Shown: positions 13,405 to 19,661 of the stretch, one piece after another
Numbering within the stretch: the first letter of the stretch is position 1
Layout: the number at the start of each line of letters is the position of its first letter
DNA from: CAYZAW01 sp964476505
Lineage (GTDB): Bacteria > Bacillota > Clostridia > Christensenellales > CAG-138
Direction: 5' to 3'
NCBI GenBank assembly: GCA_964476505.1
Contig: CAYZAW010000041.1
Span: 1-19,661, forward strand
Length of the DNA: 19,661 bases
Notes under the pieces: generated by a model
What the model was told of the DNA's origin: nothing
What the model saw: only the letters and a program-made list of their open reading frames with translations
Databases searched by the model: none
Made by a program: the position numbers and the translations under genes

Positions 13405-14688
13405 TTATGCGGGAATGTACTCGCCGAAGGTGACCTGCAATACCTGCTCGGTTCCATCGCGCTGTATCGTTATCTTTGCCACATCTCCGGCATTATATTC
13501 ACTGATGGCATCGGAAAGTTCCGCGCCGGTGGTAATTTCGGTATCGTCCACCTTTAAGATCAGGTCGTCCGCCTGAATGCCCGCCACCTCTGCAGCGCTT
13601 GCCGCAACCACCTGCGCTACCTGCACGCGGGTTTCCATACTACTCTGCTGCGGGCCACCGTTAAAGCCGAAGAAGCCGAAGAAATCGTCCATAGAGCCGT
13701 AATCGGAGCGTCCGTCCACGCCGGGCGTTTGGATCGCAACATTTCTGGTGTATACGCCAAGGTACGCTCTGCCGGAAACATAGCCCAAGTCCATCAAGTC
13801 CGCAATTACGCTTTTCGCATCGTTTACGGGGATGGCAAAGCCCAAGCCCTCCGTATAGCTGGAGGCAACCTTGGCGTTTACGATGCCAATGAGCCTGCCG
13901 GAAGTGTCGAACATGCCGCCGCCGGAGTTACCGGGGTTGATGGCCGCATCGGTTTGCAGCAACGTCATTTCCTCGCCCTCAATGGTGATGGTTCTGGATA
14001 GTGCGCTGACCATACCGCTGGTGGCCGTGCCTCTAAGCTCGCCTAAGGGGTTGCCGATGACCACAACGTCCTCCCCTACCACCAAGCTGTCGGAATCGCC
14101 CAATACAGCAGGGGTCAGGTTTTCGGCGTCCACCTTGATGACCGCAAGGTCTGTTTTGGAATCGGAGCCTACCAGCGTTGCGTCGTACTGGGTATCGTCC
14201 CAAAGGTGTACGGTAAACTTCTGCGCGCCGGACACCACATGCGCGTTGGTGATGATGTAGCCGTCCGCCGTGATAACGATGCCGCTGCCCGAGGCTACCG
14301 AGGTAGAGGTTTGTCCAAAGATATCCACGCTTTGCCCTTCCACATCGATACCGACGATGGAGGGCGCGCATTTTTCAATGATCTGCGCCTTGTTGAACGC
14401 GTCCGCGTTGGATGCGGTGGTTGCCGTTACCACGCCCGAGGAGGGTGTTTGCGCCTCCGGTAGATTGTTTGGCGTAGCCGCCTGCTCCTGTATAACAGGT
14501 GCCTGCGCCTGTAACTCGGCATTCCTTGCCACGGCCTGATTGGTGATTACCCCGCCTATCGCGCCGCCCGCGAGGGATGTTACCAGCATGCACGCAATGA
14601 GCGTCATGACAGATACGGATCGTTTTTGCTTTTTAGAAGCGGCAGAATGCTGCCCCTGCTCTTCTTCATACCAGTTCCTATATTCCAT
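13405..14688 (-). CDS. htrA: HtrA/DegP-type serine protease, membrane-anchored, one PDZ domain
   Basis: A 427-residue S1C-family protease for quality control of misfolded proteins outside the membrane. A cytoplasmic basic N-terminus (1-25) precedes one membrane helix (about 26-50) and a Gln/Ala/Pro linker. The protease domain (about 100-300) has the triad H150 (TNAHVV), D180 (KTDLAVIK) and S255 (GNSGGGMF). One PDZ domain follows (about 330-425, with ADDLILKVDDTEI). Between them, residues about 325-345 are rich in Phe and Gly (DDFFGFFGFNGG), a segment also seen in other HtrA proteins. Start 14688 is supported by AAGGAGG about eight bases upstream (near 14703-14697). It is a single gene with its own promoter and terminator. 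It is a different protein from the FHA-linked protease at 4861: it has PDZ and no FHA. Confidence 0.93.
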   Translation of the reverse strand: MEYRNWYEEEQGQHSAASKKQKRSVSVMTLIACMLVTSLAGGAIGGVITNQAVARNAELQAQAPVIQEQAATPNNLPEAQTPSSGVVTATTASNADAFNKAQIIEKCAPSIVGIDVEGQSVDIFGQTSTSVASGSGIVITADGYIITNAHVVSGAQKFTVHLWDDTQYDATLVGSDSKTDLAVIKVDAENLTPAVLGDSDSLVVGEDVVVIGNPLGELRGTATSGMVSALSRTITIEGEEMTLLQTDAAINPGNSGGGMFDTSGRLIGIVNAKVASSYTEGLGFAIPVNDAKSVIADLMDLGYVSGRAYLGVYTRNVAIQTPGVDGRSDYGSMDDFFGFFGFNGGPQQSSMETRVQVAQVVAASAAEVAGIQADDLILKVDDTEITTGAELSDAISEYNAGDVAKITIQRDGTEQVLQVTFGEYIPA

Positions 14689-14730
14689 AATGCCGGCCTC
14701 CTTTTAAGCCTTTCGCTTTTTGTTGTACTA

Positions 14731-14758
14731 GTTATACGCAAATTTTTTGTCTTTGCAA
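14731..14758 (-). promoter_or_regulatory. Promoter of htrA
   Basis: On the minus strand TTGCAA (14758-14753), 16 bp spacer, TATAAC (14736-14731). No CIRCE-like or other clear stress operator is visible beside it. Confidence 0.65.
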
Positions 14759-14870
14759 CCAAATAATTGTATCCCCTTTATGGAGAATGTTGTACAGAAT
14801 GTGACGGCTCATTCCAAAGGAAACCGCCAGCCCGCGTGTTTTCGGGGGATACCCGATGCTTCCCCCGGAG

Positions 14871-14899
14871 TTGACGATACGCGTTTTCGGGGCTACAAT
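14871..14899 (+). promoter_or_regulatory. Promoter of the mrp operon
   Basis: TTGACG (14871-14876), 17 bp, TACAAT (14894-14899): five of six matches in each box. The transcript would start near 14906, leaving a leader of about 100 nt before mrp. The gap 14689-15007 between htrA and mrp otherwise holds the htrA promoter and the leader hairpin listed separately; I see no gene in it. Confidence 0.8.
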
Positions 14900-14920
14900 C
14901 ACCATATAGAGATACGCTGT

Positions 14921-14950
14921 GCAAAAGGGCGGGATACTATGCCCTTTTGC
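14921..14950 (+). repeat. Perfect hairpin in the mrp 5' leader
   Basis: GCAAAAGGGC (14921-14930) and GCCCTTTTGC (14941-14950) form a perfect 10-bp inverted repeat with a 10-nt loop, about 15 nt into the predicted transcript. No T-run follows, so it is not a standard terminator. It could stabilise the transcript, or be a protein-binding site or part of a regulatory leader. Confidence 0.6.
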
Positions 14951-15007
14951 GCCTTACTATGTTTTGGACATACTAGAAACAAGCATCACCGTTGAAAGGA
15001 GACCGCT

Positions 15008-15835
15008 ATGAGCGAATGTACCCACGATTGCGGCAGCTGCAGCGAAAACTGCGCTTCCCGCAAGGACCCCAACGATTTTCATGAAGACCTGCATGAGGGC
15101 TGCCGGGTCAATAAAGTAATCGGCGTGATTTCCGGCAAGGGCGGCGTAGGCAAATCCATGGTCACATCCTTACTGGCCAGCGCCGTACAAAAAGCAGGCC
15201 GTCAGGCCGCCGTGTTGGACGCAGACATCACCGGCCCTTCCATACCCAAGGCCTTCGGTATTACAGAAAAGGCCACAGGCGACGGCGAATGCCTGTTCCC
15301 CTCTTTTAGCCGCAACGGCGTGCAGATCATGAGCATCAATCTCCTGCTGGAGGACGCGGCAGCGCCCGTGGTTTGGCGCGGCCCTGTGATCTCCGGCACG
15401 GTAAAGCAGTTCTGGACGCAGGTGCTTTGGAAGGATGTTGACTATATGTTTGTGGACATGCCGCCGGGAACAGGCGACGTGCCGCTTACCGTATTCCAAA
15501 GCCTTCCCTTGGACGGCATCATCGTGGTCACCTCGCCGCAGGAGCTGGTTTCCATGATCGTTAACAAAGCCGTTGCCATGGCGCGTATGATGAACGTGCC
15601 GATATTGGGCATTGTAGAAAACATGAGCTATGTTGCCTGCCCGGACTGCGGCCGCCGCATCGAGGTATTTGGCAAAAGCCATGTAAAACAGGTAGCCGAG
15701 GATAACGGCCTGCCGCTTTTGGCAGAACTGCCTATGGACCCGGCGCTTGCAGCCGCCTGCGACGAAGGCCGCGTGGAAACCGCGGACGCCGCACCGCTTG
15801 CAGGTACCGTACAAATGCTGTTGGAGATGAAGTAA
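15008..15835 (+). CDS. mrp: Mrp/NBP35-family ATP-binding iron-sulfur carrier protein
   Basis: A 275-residue P-loop ATPase of the Mrp/NBP35/ApbC family, which holds and delivers Fe-S clusters to apo-proteins in the cytoplasm. The deviant Walker A motif GKGGVGKS is at 43-50, followed by LDADITGPS (70-78) and DMPPGTGD (150-157). The C-terminal CxxC (C211-x2-C214) is the bridging cluster site of the dimer. The N-terminus also carries four cysteines (C4, C8, C11, C15), a ferredoxin-like cluster site as in Nbp35, absent from many bacterial Mrp proteins, which instead have a DUF59 domain. ATG 15008 has AAAGGAG six bases upstream. It is first in an operon with a thioesterase (3 bp gap) and a cyclophilin. 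Confidence 0.93.
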   Translation: MSECTHDCGSCSENCASRKDPNDFHEDLHEGCRVNKVIGVISGKGGVGKSMVTSLLASAVQKAGRQAAVLDADITGPSIPKAFGITEKATGDGECLFPSFSRNGVQIMSINLLLEDAAAPVVWRGPVISGTVKQFWTQVLWKDVDYMFVDMPPGTGDVPLTVFQSLPLDGIIVVTSPQELVSMIVNKAVAMARMMNVPILGIVENMSYVACPDCGRRIEVFGKSHVKQVAEDNGLPLLAELPMDPALAAACDEGRVETADAAPLAGTVQMLLEMK

Positions 15836-15838
15836 CGC

Positions 15839-16606
15839 ATGCGTTTAGATGCAACGCTGCCCACCGTATACACGGCGGAGCATACCATCGTAACCGCAGA
15901 GGCCGACCTTTGCGGCAACTGGCGGGCAGAATCCGCGCTGGTTTTGATGCAGGAGTTTGCGGGCGTGCACGCCCATCAATTTGGCTGCGGGCGGCCCGAC
16001 CTATTAAAGCTGGGCATCGTTTGGATGATTGCGCAGGTACATGTGTCCTTTACCCGCTGGCCCAAGCTGTTTGAGACCGTTCGGGTGACCACATGGCCGG
16101 AAGCCACGGCCACCGTGTCCTCCCGCCGTTTCTTCGTGTTTGAGGATGCGTTAGGCAACCAAATAGGCACCGCGGTTTCTCTTTGGATACTGGTGGACGT
16201 AAATACCCGCCGCATACTCCCCTTCCCCAAGGTGGACTTGGCCTTCCCCGATACCGGCGCGTTAACGCCGCCTATGGACTCTCCCGCCAAGCTGCGCCTT
16301 ACCCTTGCGGGCGAACCCACTGTGCACAGCCGTACGCTGTTGTACAGCGATATAGACGTGAACCGGCACCTGAACAACGCCCGTTACGCAGGTTATGTTT
16401 GCGACCTGTTCCCGCCGGAGCGCTTTGAAGAAGCGCATTTGTCCGCGCTTGCCATTCGCTACTGCGCGGAAGCCGCTCCCGGCGAAACGCTGGATATGGC
16501 GCTCTTGGAGGATGCCTCCGGCGCTTTTGAGGTGCGCGGCACCGCCCGGTCAGACGGACGCATGGTGTTCGAGGCGGCAGGGCAATGGATTCCCAATAAA
16601 AATTAG
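15839..16606 (+). CDS. Acyl-ACP thioesterase (double hot-dog fold)
   Basis: A 255-residue member of the acyl-ACP thioesterase (FatA/FatB-like) family, which releases free fatty acids from acyl carrier protein in the cytoplasm. The first hot-dog domain covers about 10-130 (including the W74-P-x9-TTWP segment typical of the family) and the second about 155-250. The catalytic region D173-V-N-R-H-L-N-N180 contains the conserved N175 and H177. The length matches bacterial members, which lack the plant transit peptide. It begins three bases after the mrp stop; GGAG lies somewhat far upstream, so translation is probably coupled to mrp. The reason for linkage to an Fe-S carrier is not evident. The chain-length preference cannot be read from sequence. 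Confidence 0.88.
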   Translation: MRLDATLPTVYTAEHTIVTAEADLCGNWRAESALVLMQEFAGVHAHQFGCGRPDLLKLGIVWMIAQVHVSFTRWPKLFETVRVTTWPEATATVSSRRFFVFEDALGNQIGTAVSLWILVDVNTRRILPFPKVDLAFPDTGALTPPMDSPAKLRLTLAGEPTVHSRTLLYSDIDVNRHLNNARYAGYVCDLFPPERFEEAHLSALAIRYCAEAAPGETLDMALLEDASGAFEVRGTARSDGRMVFEAAGQWIPNKN

Positions 16607-16610
16607 TCAC

Positions 16611-16630
16611 AGGAGGACAACATGCTATGA
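16611..16630 (+). promoter_or_regulatory. Ribosome-binding site with a two-codon mini-ORF before ppiB
   Basis: AGGAGG (16611-16616) is five bases from ATG 16622, which opens ATG-CTA-TGA, and ten bases from the real start ATG 16627. The mini-ORF stop overlaps the ppiB start as ATGA, so ribosomes could end and restart there. Confidence 0.45.
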
Positions 16631-17100
16631 TCGTAATCACCATGGAAAACGGCGGTATCATCAAGGCGGAGCTGGACGCTGCCGCAGCGCCCATCACCGT
16701 ACAGAACTTTTTAGACTTGGCAAAGTCCGGCTTTTATGACGGCCTGACCTTCCACCGGGTGATTCCCGGCTTTATGATCCAAGGCGGCTGCCCCGAGGGA
16801 AACGGCACCGGCGGCCCGGGCCACTACATCAAGGGCGAGTTTTTGGCAAACGGCGTTAATAACCCCATCAAGCACACACGCGGGGTATTATCCATGGCGC
16901 GCTCCGGCAATCCAGATTCCGCGGGCTCGCAGTTTTTCATCATGCATGCGGACGCGCCCCATCTGGACGGGCAGTACGCCGCCTTTGGGCATGTAACGGA
17001 GGGCATCGAGGTGGTAGACGAGATCGCCGCCGTGAAAACCGACAGACGGGATATGCCTAAAACCCCTGTTCGCATTCGATCCATCACCGTAGTGGAATAG
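16627..17100 (+). CDS. ppiB: Cyclophilin-type peptidyl-prolyl isomerase
   Basis: A 157-residue single-domain cyclophilin, which speeds cis-trans isomerisation of prolyl bonds. The core motifs are FHRVIPGFMIQGG (42-54, with the catalytic arginine R44), the glycine-rich NGTGGPG loop (59-65), and GSQFFIMHADAPHLDGQYAAFGHV (about 100-123). There is no signal peptide or membrane helix, so it is cytoplasmic, as bacterial PpiB. It follows the thioesterase gene by 20 bp and is the last clear member of the mrp operon; no strong terminator is seen behind it, so the ytxC-like gene may share this transcript. Confidence 0.92.
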   Translation: MIVITMENGGIIKAELDAAAAPITVQNFLDLAKSGFYDGLTFHRVIPGFMIQGGCPEGNGTGGPGHYIKGEFLANGVNNPIKHTRGVLSMARSGNPDSAGSQFFIMHADAPHLDGQYAAFGHVTEGIEVVDEIAAVKTDRRDMPKTPVRIRSITVVE

Positions 17101-17187
17101 CGCTATCCCATCCATAATCCACCATGCACGCTTTTCACGCCCTCTGCCATACTATGCAGCAAGAGCAGCAAAACGGAGTGTGGACGG

Positions 17188-17922
17188 ATGAGAATTCATT
17201 GCATCGCGACGGACGATGTACGCGAGAGCATACTGCTTCGCATGGAACAATGGCTGTGCCGTAACGCACAGCCATTTTCTATCGCAGAAACGAATGACGG
17301 TTTTTACGCCGAGTGGCAAAACGCCGCAGAAAGAGAGGCGTTTTTAAAGGCGCTGACACATATGCTGTGCCGGGATCTTCGCTACCCTGTGCTGTTACGC
17401 CTTGCCGACCCCTTGCCGCTGTCGCTTTCACTTCGGCGAAAGATTTTGCTGGACGCGGCGCGAAGCACCGCCGTTTACCCGCAGGAGCGAGAGGTGCAAA
17501 AGGCGCTTGACCTGTATACGGCAGAAAACAACACGATCCATTTGGAAGGATTTTTGCGTTTTCGTTTACAACCCTTGTACGCATTTTGGAGGGACGCGGT
17601 CGAAAAGGCGGCGGAGGCCGTATATGTAAGAAGGGCGTACATCGAGCTGATGACGCTTTTACGCGCCTTTGTAAGCATCACGCCGCCGCGCACCGGAAAG
17701 GTGACGCTGCTGTTCCACACAAACGGAGGCTGCACCATTACCGATGCCAACCAAAGCCGGTTGGACTGCCCACCGGAAAAGCGGGAACGGCTGCTGTCGC
17801 TGTTGATCGGCCTTGCCCCGCGTTCGCTTTTTGTATACGCCCTTTCCGGGCAGGAGGACACAGTGCTTTTAGAAGCACTTGGGCGTGTTTTTGCGGGAAA
17901 GATACGGTTTTTCCATTGTTGA
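17188..17922 (+). CDS. ytxC: YtxC-like putative sporulation protein
   Basis: A 244-residue protein that I assign to the YtxC family mainly on context and pattern: it lies directly upstream of thrS, as ytxC does in Bacillus subtilis, and has the family features of a long helical middle part and a C-terminal segment with a short strand pair (TGKVTLLFHTNGGCTITDAN) followed by SLLIGLAPRSLFVYAL. YtxC is annotated as sporulation-related, but its molecular role is not known. It lacks membrane segments. ATG 17188 has CGGAG nine bases upstream. Its stop codon lies inside the -35 box of the thrS promoter. The first 90 bp include a terminator-like hairpin, listed separately. Confidence 0.7.
   Translation: MRIHCIATDDVRESILLRMEQWLCRNAQPFSIAETNDGFYAEWQNAAEREAFLKALTHMLCRDLRYPVLLRLADPLPLSLSLRRKILLDAARSTAVYPQEREVQKALDLYTAENNTIHLEGFLRFRLQPLYAFWRDAVEKAAEAVYVRRAYIELMTLLRAFVSITPPRTGKVTLLFHTNGGCTITDANQSRLDCPPEKRERLLSLLIGLAPRSLFVYALSGQEDTVLLEALGRVFAGKIRFFHC
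17249..17280 (+). terminator. Terminator-like hairpin inside the start of ytxC
   Basis: AATGGCTGTGC (17249-17259), loop CGTAAC, GCACAGCCATT (17266-17276), followed by TTCT: an 11-bp perfect stem with a short T-rich tail, placed about 60 bp into the coding region. It could end transcripts coming from the mrp operon when translation of ytxC is weak, or be a chance product of the codons. The T tract is short, so efficiency is uncertain. Confidence 0.4.
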
Positions 17923-17947
17923 CAGGGGTTTTTTTCGGGTATATAAT
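17919..17947 (+). promoter_or_regulatory. Consensus sigma-A promoter of thrS
   Basis: Perfect TTGACA (17919-17924), 17-bp spacer, and perfect TATAAT (17942-17947). The -35 box overlaps the ytxC stop codon. Transcription should begin near 17954, at the start of the T-box leader. Confidence 0.92.
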
Positions 17948-17953
17948 GCGCTT

Positions 17954-18164
17954 GTATGCGAGGATGTGGGGACAGTACCACAGGCAAACGCACCAAAGAG
18001 AAAAAGCGCCACGGCTGAAAGCGCTTTTGTGCAGGCCTCTTGGGAAACACCACCCTGCGGAGCATAGCGCATGGCTGCGATAGAGGCTAAAAATGAGAAC
18101 CAATTAGGGTGGAACCGCGGGAATTATCTCGCCCCTTGCAAACCAAAGCAGGGGGCGTTTTTTT
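17954..18164 (+). ncRNA. T-box riboswitch (threonine) controlling thrS
   Basis: The leader carries the T-box sequence AGGGTGGAACCGCGGG (18106-18121), which pairs with the free 3' end of uncharged tRNA. Upstream are stem I parts: the GGGGACAGTA element near 17967-17976, a distal hairpin (18002-18009 with 18021-18028), and a likely specifier codon ACC at 18049-18051 (followed by A), a threonine codon, in agreement with thrS downstream. The leader ends in an intrinsic terminator (18130-18164). When threonyl-tRNA is uncharged, the antiterminator should form and thrS be expressed. The start is estimated from the promoter. Confidence 0.92.
18130..18164 (+). terminator. Conditional terminator of the thrS T-box
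   Basis: CGCCCCTTGC (18130-18139) pairs with GCAGGGGGCG (18148-18157) over 10 bp with one G-T pair and an 8-nt loop, followed by seven T. It begins nine bases after the T-box sequence, as expected for the alternative to the antiterminator. Confidence 0.9.
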
Positions 18165-18198
18165 GCCCCCATATCAAATTCGATAGGAGGAACATTGT

Positions 18199-19661
18199 AT
18201 GAACATCACATTCCCCGACGGAAGCTGCAAAGAATATCAGGATGGCATGACGGCGTTGGACATCGCCAATGCCATCAGCCCTCGGCTTGCCAAGGCCACA
18301 CTGGTATGCGAGCTGGACGGCGAGCGCGCGGACGCTTTTCGCCCTATCACGGGCGACCACAGCTTAAAGCTGTTAACTTGGGACGATGAGGACGGCCGCT
18401 GGGGCTTTCGGCATACCGCTTCCCATATCTTGGCGCAAGCAGTCAAGCGACTGTACCCCAACGTAACGCTTGCCATCGGCCCCGCCATCGAAAACGGCTT
18501 TTATTACGACTTCGACACGCCCGAGCCCTTCACGCCGGACGATCTGGCGAAGATCGAAAAAGAAATGGAAAAGATCGAGAAGGAGAACCTCACCCTTGAG
18601 CGCTTTGAGCTGCCCCGGGCAGAGGCCATCCGTTACATGCAGGAGAAAAACGAGCCGTATAAAGTAGAGCTGATTCAAGACCTGCCGGAGGACGCGATCA
18701 TCAGCTTTTATAAGCAGGGAGACTTTGTTGACCTGTGCGCAGGCCCGCACGTTGCCTCCACTGCCAAGGTGAAAAACTGCAAGCTGATGAGCGTTGCGGG
18801 CGCGTATTGGCGCGGCAGCGAAAAGAACAAAATGCTTCAGCGCATATACGGCACGGCGTTCGAGAAGAAGGCCGATCTGGACGAGTACCTGTTCCGCATG
18901 GAGGAGGCAAAAAAGCGCGACCACCGCAAGCTGGGCCGTGAGCTTGGGCTGTTCGCCCTGCGTGACGAAGCGCCCGGCATGCCGTTCTTCCTGCCGAAAG
19001 GCATGGTACTCAGAAACACCCTCATCGACTACTGGCATGAGGTACATAAAAAGTGGGATTACCTAGAGATCTCCACGCCCCAGATCATGCGGCGCTCTCT
19101 TTGGGAGACCTCCGGCCACTGGGATCATTATAAAGACGATATGTACACCACCGTTATCGACGATGAGGATTTTGCCATCAAGCCCATGAACTGCCCGGGC
19201 AGCATTCTGGTTTATTCGCTTGACGCGCACTCCTATAAGGAGCTGCCGCTTCGCTACGGAGAGCTGGGCAAGGTGCATAGAAACGAGCTTTCCGGCGCGC
19301 TGCACGGCCTGTTCCGGGTGCGCTGCTTCACGCAGGACGATGCGCATATCCTGCTTGCCAAGGAGCAGATCAAGGACGAGGTCATCCGCATCTCCCAGCT
19401 GTTTGACGAGGTGTATTCTCTGTTCGGCCTGCCCTACACCATAGAGCTTTCCACCATGCCGGAGGATCATATCGGCGACGAGGCCGATTGGGACATCGCT
19501 ACCGGCGCGCTGGCGGACGCCATTACGAGCATCGGCAAGGAATACATCGTAAACCCCGGCGATGGCGCGTTCTACGGCCCCAAGCTGGACTTCCACATTC
19601 GCGACTCTCTTGGGCGCACATGGCAGTGCGGCACCATTCAGCTGGACTATCAGCTTCCCGG
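18199..19661 (+). CDS. thrS: Threonyl-tRNA synthetase (3' end beyond the window)
   Basis: The first 487 residues of ThrRS, normally about 640 long; the frame is open to the window end. Domain order: TGS domain (1-60); editing domain (about 62-225) with H72-x3-H76 and C180-x3-H184, the site that clears Ser-tRNA-Thr; and the class II catalytic core (from about 240), with C332 (MNCPGS) and H383 (DDAH) as two of the three zinc ligands that select threonine, and motif 2 at LFRVRCFTQDDAH (371-383). The third zinc ligand, motif 3 and the anticodon-binding domain lie outside the window. ATG 18199 has AGGAGG eight bases upstream. Expression is controlled by the T-box leader. Confidence 0.97.
   Translation, partial: MNITFPDGSCKEYQDGMTALDIANAISPRLAKATLVCELDGERADAFRPITGDHSLKLLTWDDEDGRWGFRHTASHILAQAVKRLYPNVTLAIGPAIENGFYYDFDTPEPFTPDDLAKIEKEMEKIEKENLTLERFELPRAEAIRYMQEKNEPYKVELIQDLPEDAIISFYKQGDFVDLCAGPHVASTAKVKNCKLMSVAGAYWRGSEKNKMLQRIYGTAFEKKADLDEYLFRMEEAKKRDHRKLGRELGLFALRDEAPGMPFFLPKGMVLRNTLIDYWHEVHKKWDYLEISTPQIMRRSLWETSGHWDHYKDDMYTTVIDDEDFAIKPMNCPGSILVYSLDAHSYKELPLRYGELGKVHRNELSGALHGLFRVRCFTQDDAHILLAKEQIKDEVIRISQLFDEVYSLFGLPYTIELSTMPEDHIGDEADWDIATGALADAITSIGKEYIVNPGDGAFYGPKLDFHIRDSLGRTWQCGTIQLDYQLP

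Noticed and set aside
14838..14892. Direct repeat GTTTTCGGGG (14838-14847 and 14883-14892) around the mrp promoter
   Set aside because: Only ten bases and two copies; no supporting symmetry or known factor, so treated as likely coincidence.
19000..19661. Apparent truncation of thrS
   Set aside because: The frame is open to the last base, so the gene is cut by the window edge and not broken.
1..19661. CRISPR arrays, insertion sequences, prophage or integrase genes
   Set aside because: No repeated spacer pattern, transposase, integrase or attachment-site duplication was seen; base composition is even across the window.

Overview
The window looks like a chromosomal segment from a fairly GC-rich, endospore-forming Gram-positive bacterium of the Clostridia type. 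The signs are strong AGGAGG ribosome-binding sites, sigma-A promoters, a T-box riboswitch in front of thrS, a YtxC-like sporulation gene next to thrS, prokaryotic lipoproteins, and serine/threonine kinases with N-terminal zinc ribbons. I cannot name the genus from sequence alone.

Layout. At the left edge a consensus promoter drives a tRNA-Gly(CCC) gene and then the first codons of tuf (EF-Tu), both on the minus strand. Next come a GT1-type glycosyltransferase (+), a convergent GNAT acetyltransferase with a small membrane protein (-), a cysteine-rich unknown protein (+) and a lipoprotein with a possible chagasin-like fold (+).

The centre (about 3.9-12.7 kb) is a phospho-signalling island. A tightly packed five-gene plus-strand operon encodes a PP2C phosphatase, a membrane-anchored trypsin-like protease fused through a second membrane helix to a cytoplasmic FHA domain, a second divergent PP2C phosphatase, a DUF5050-like lipoprotein, and a zinc-ribbon Ser/Thr kinase with a large extracellular domain. 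It meets, tail to tail across a shared terminator, a minus-strand pair: an XRE-family regulator and a membrane Ser/Thr kinase with an extracellular leucine-rich-repeat domain. Writers (two kinases), a reader (FHA), erasers (two PP2Cs) and outer-surface modules (protease, lipoprotein, LRR and kinase ectodomains) sit together. My inference is a transmembrane pathway in which threonine phosphorylation inside the cell is linked to extracytoplasmic sensing or proteolysis. This is the most interesting part of the window.

The right part is mostly conserved: zapA (cell division, +), htrA/degP-type protease (-), an operon of mrp/NBP35-type Fe-S ATPase, acyl-ACP thioesterase and cyclophilin (+), a ytxC-like gene (+), and a T-box-controlled thrS (+) cut by the window end. 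Several start codons were moved from the longest open frame on the basis of ribosome-binding-site spacing: 371, 2135, 3212, 4024, 6878, 7979, 12247, 12684 and 12915.
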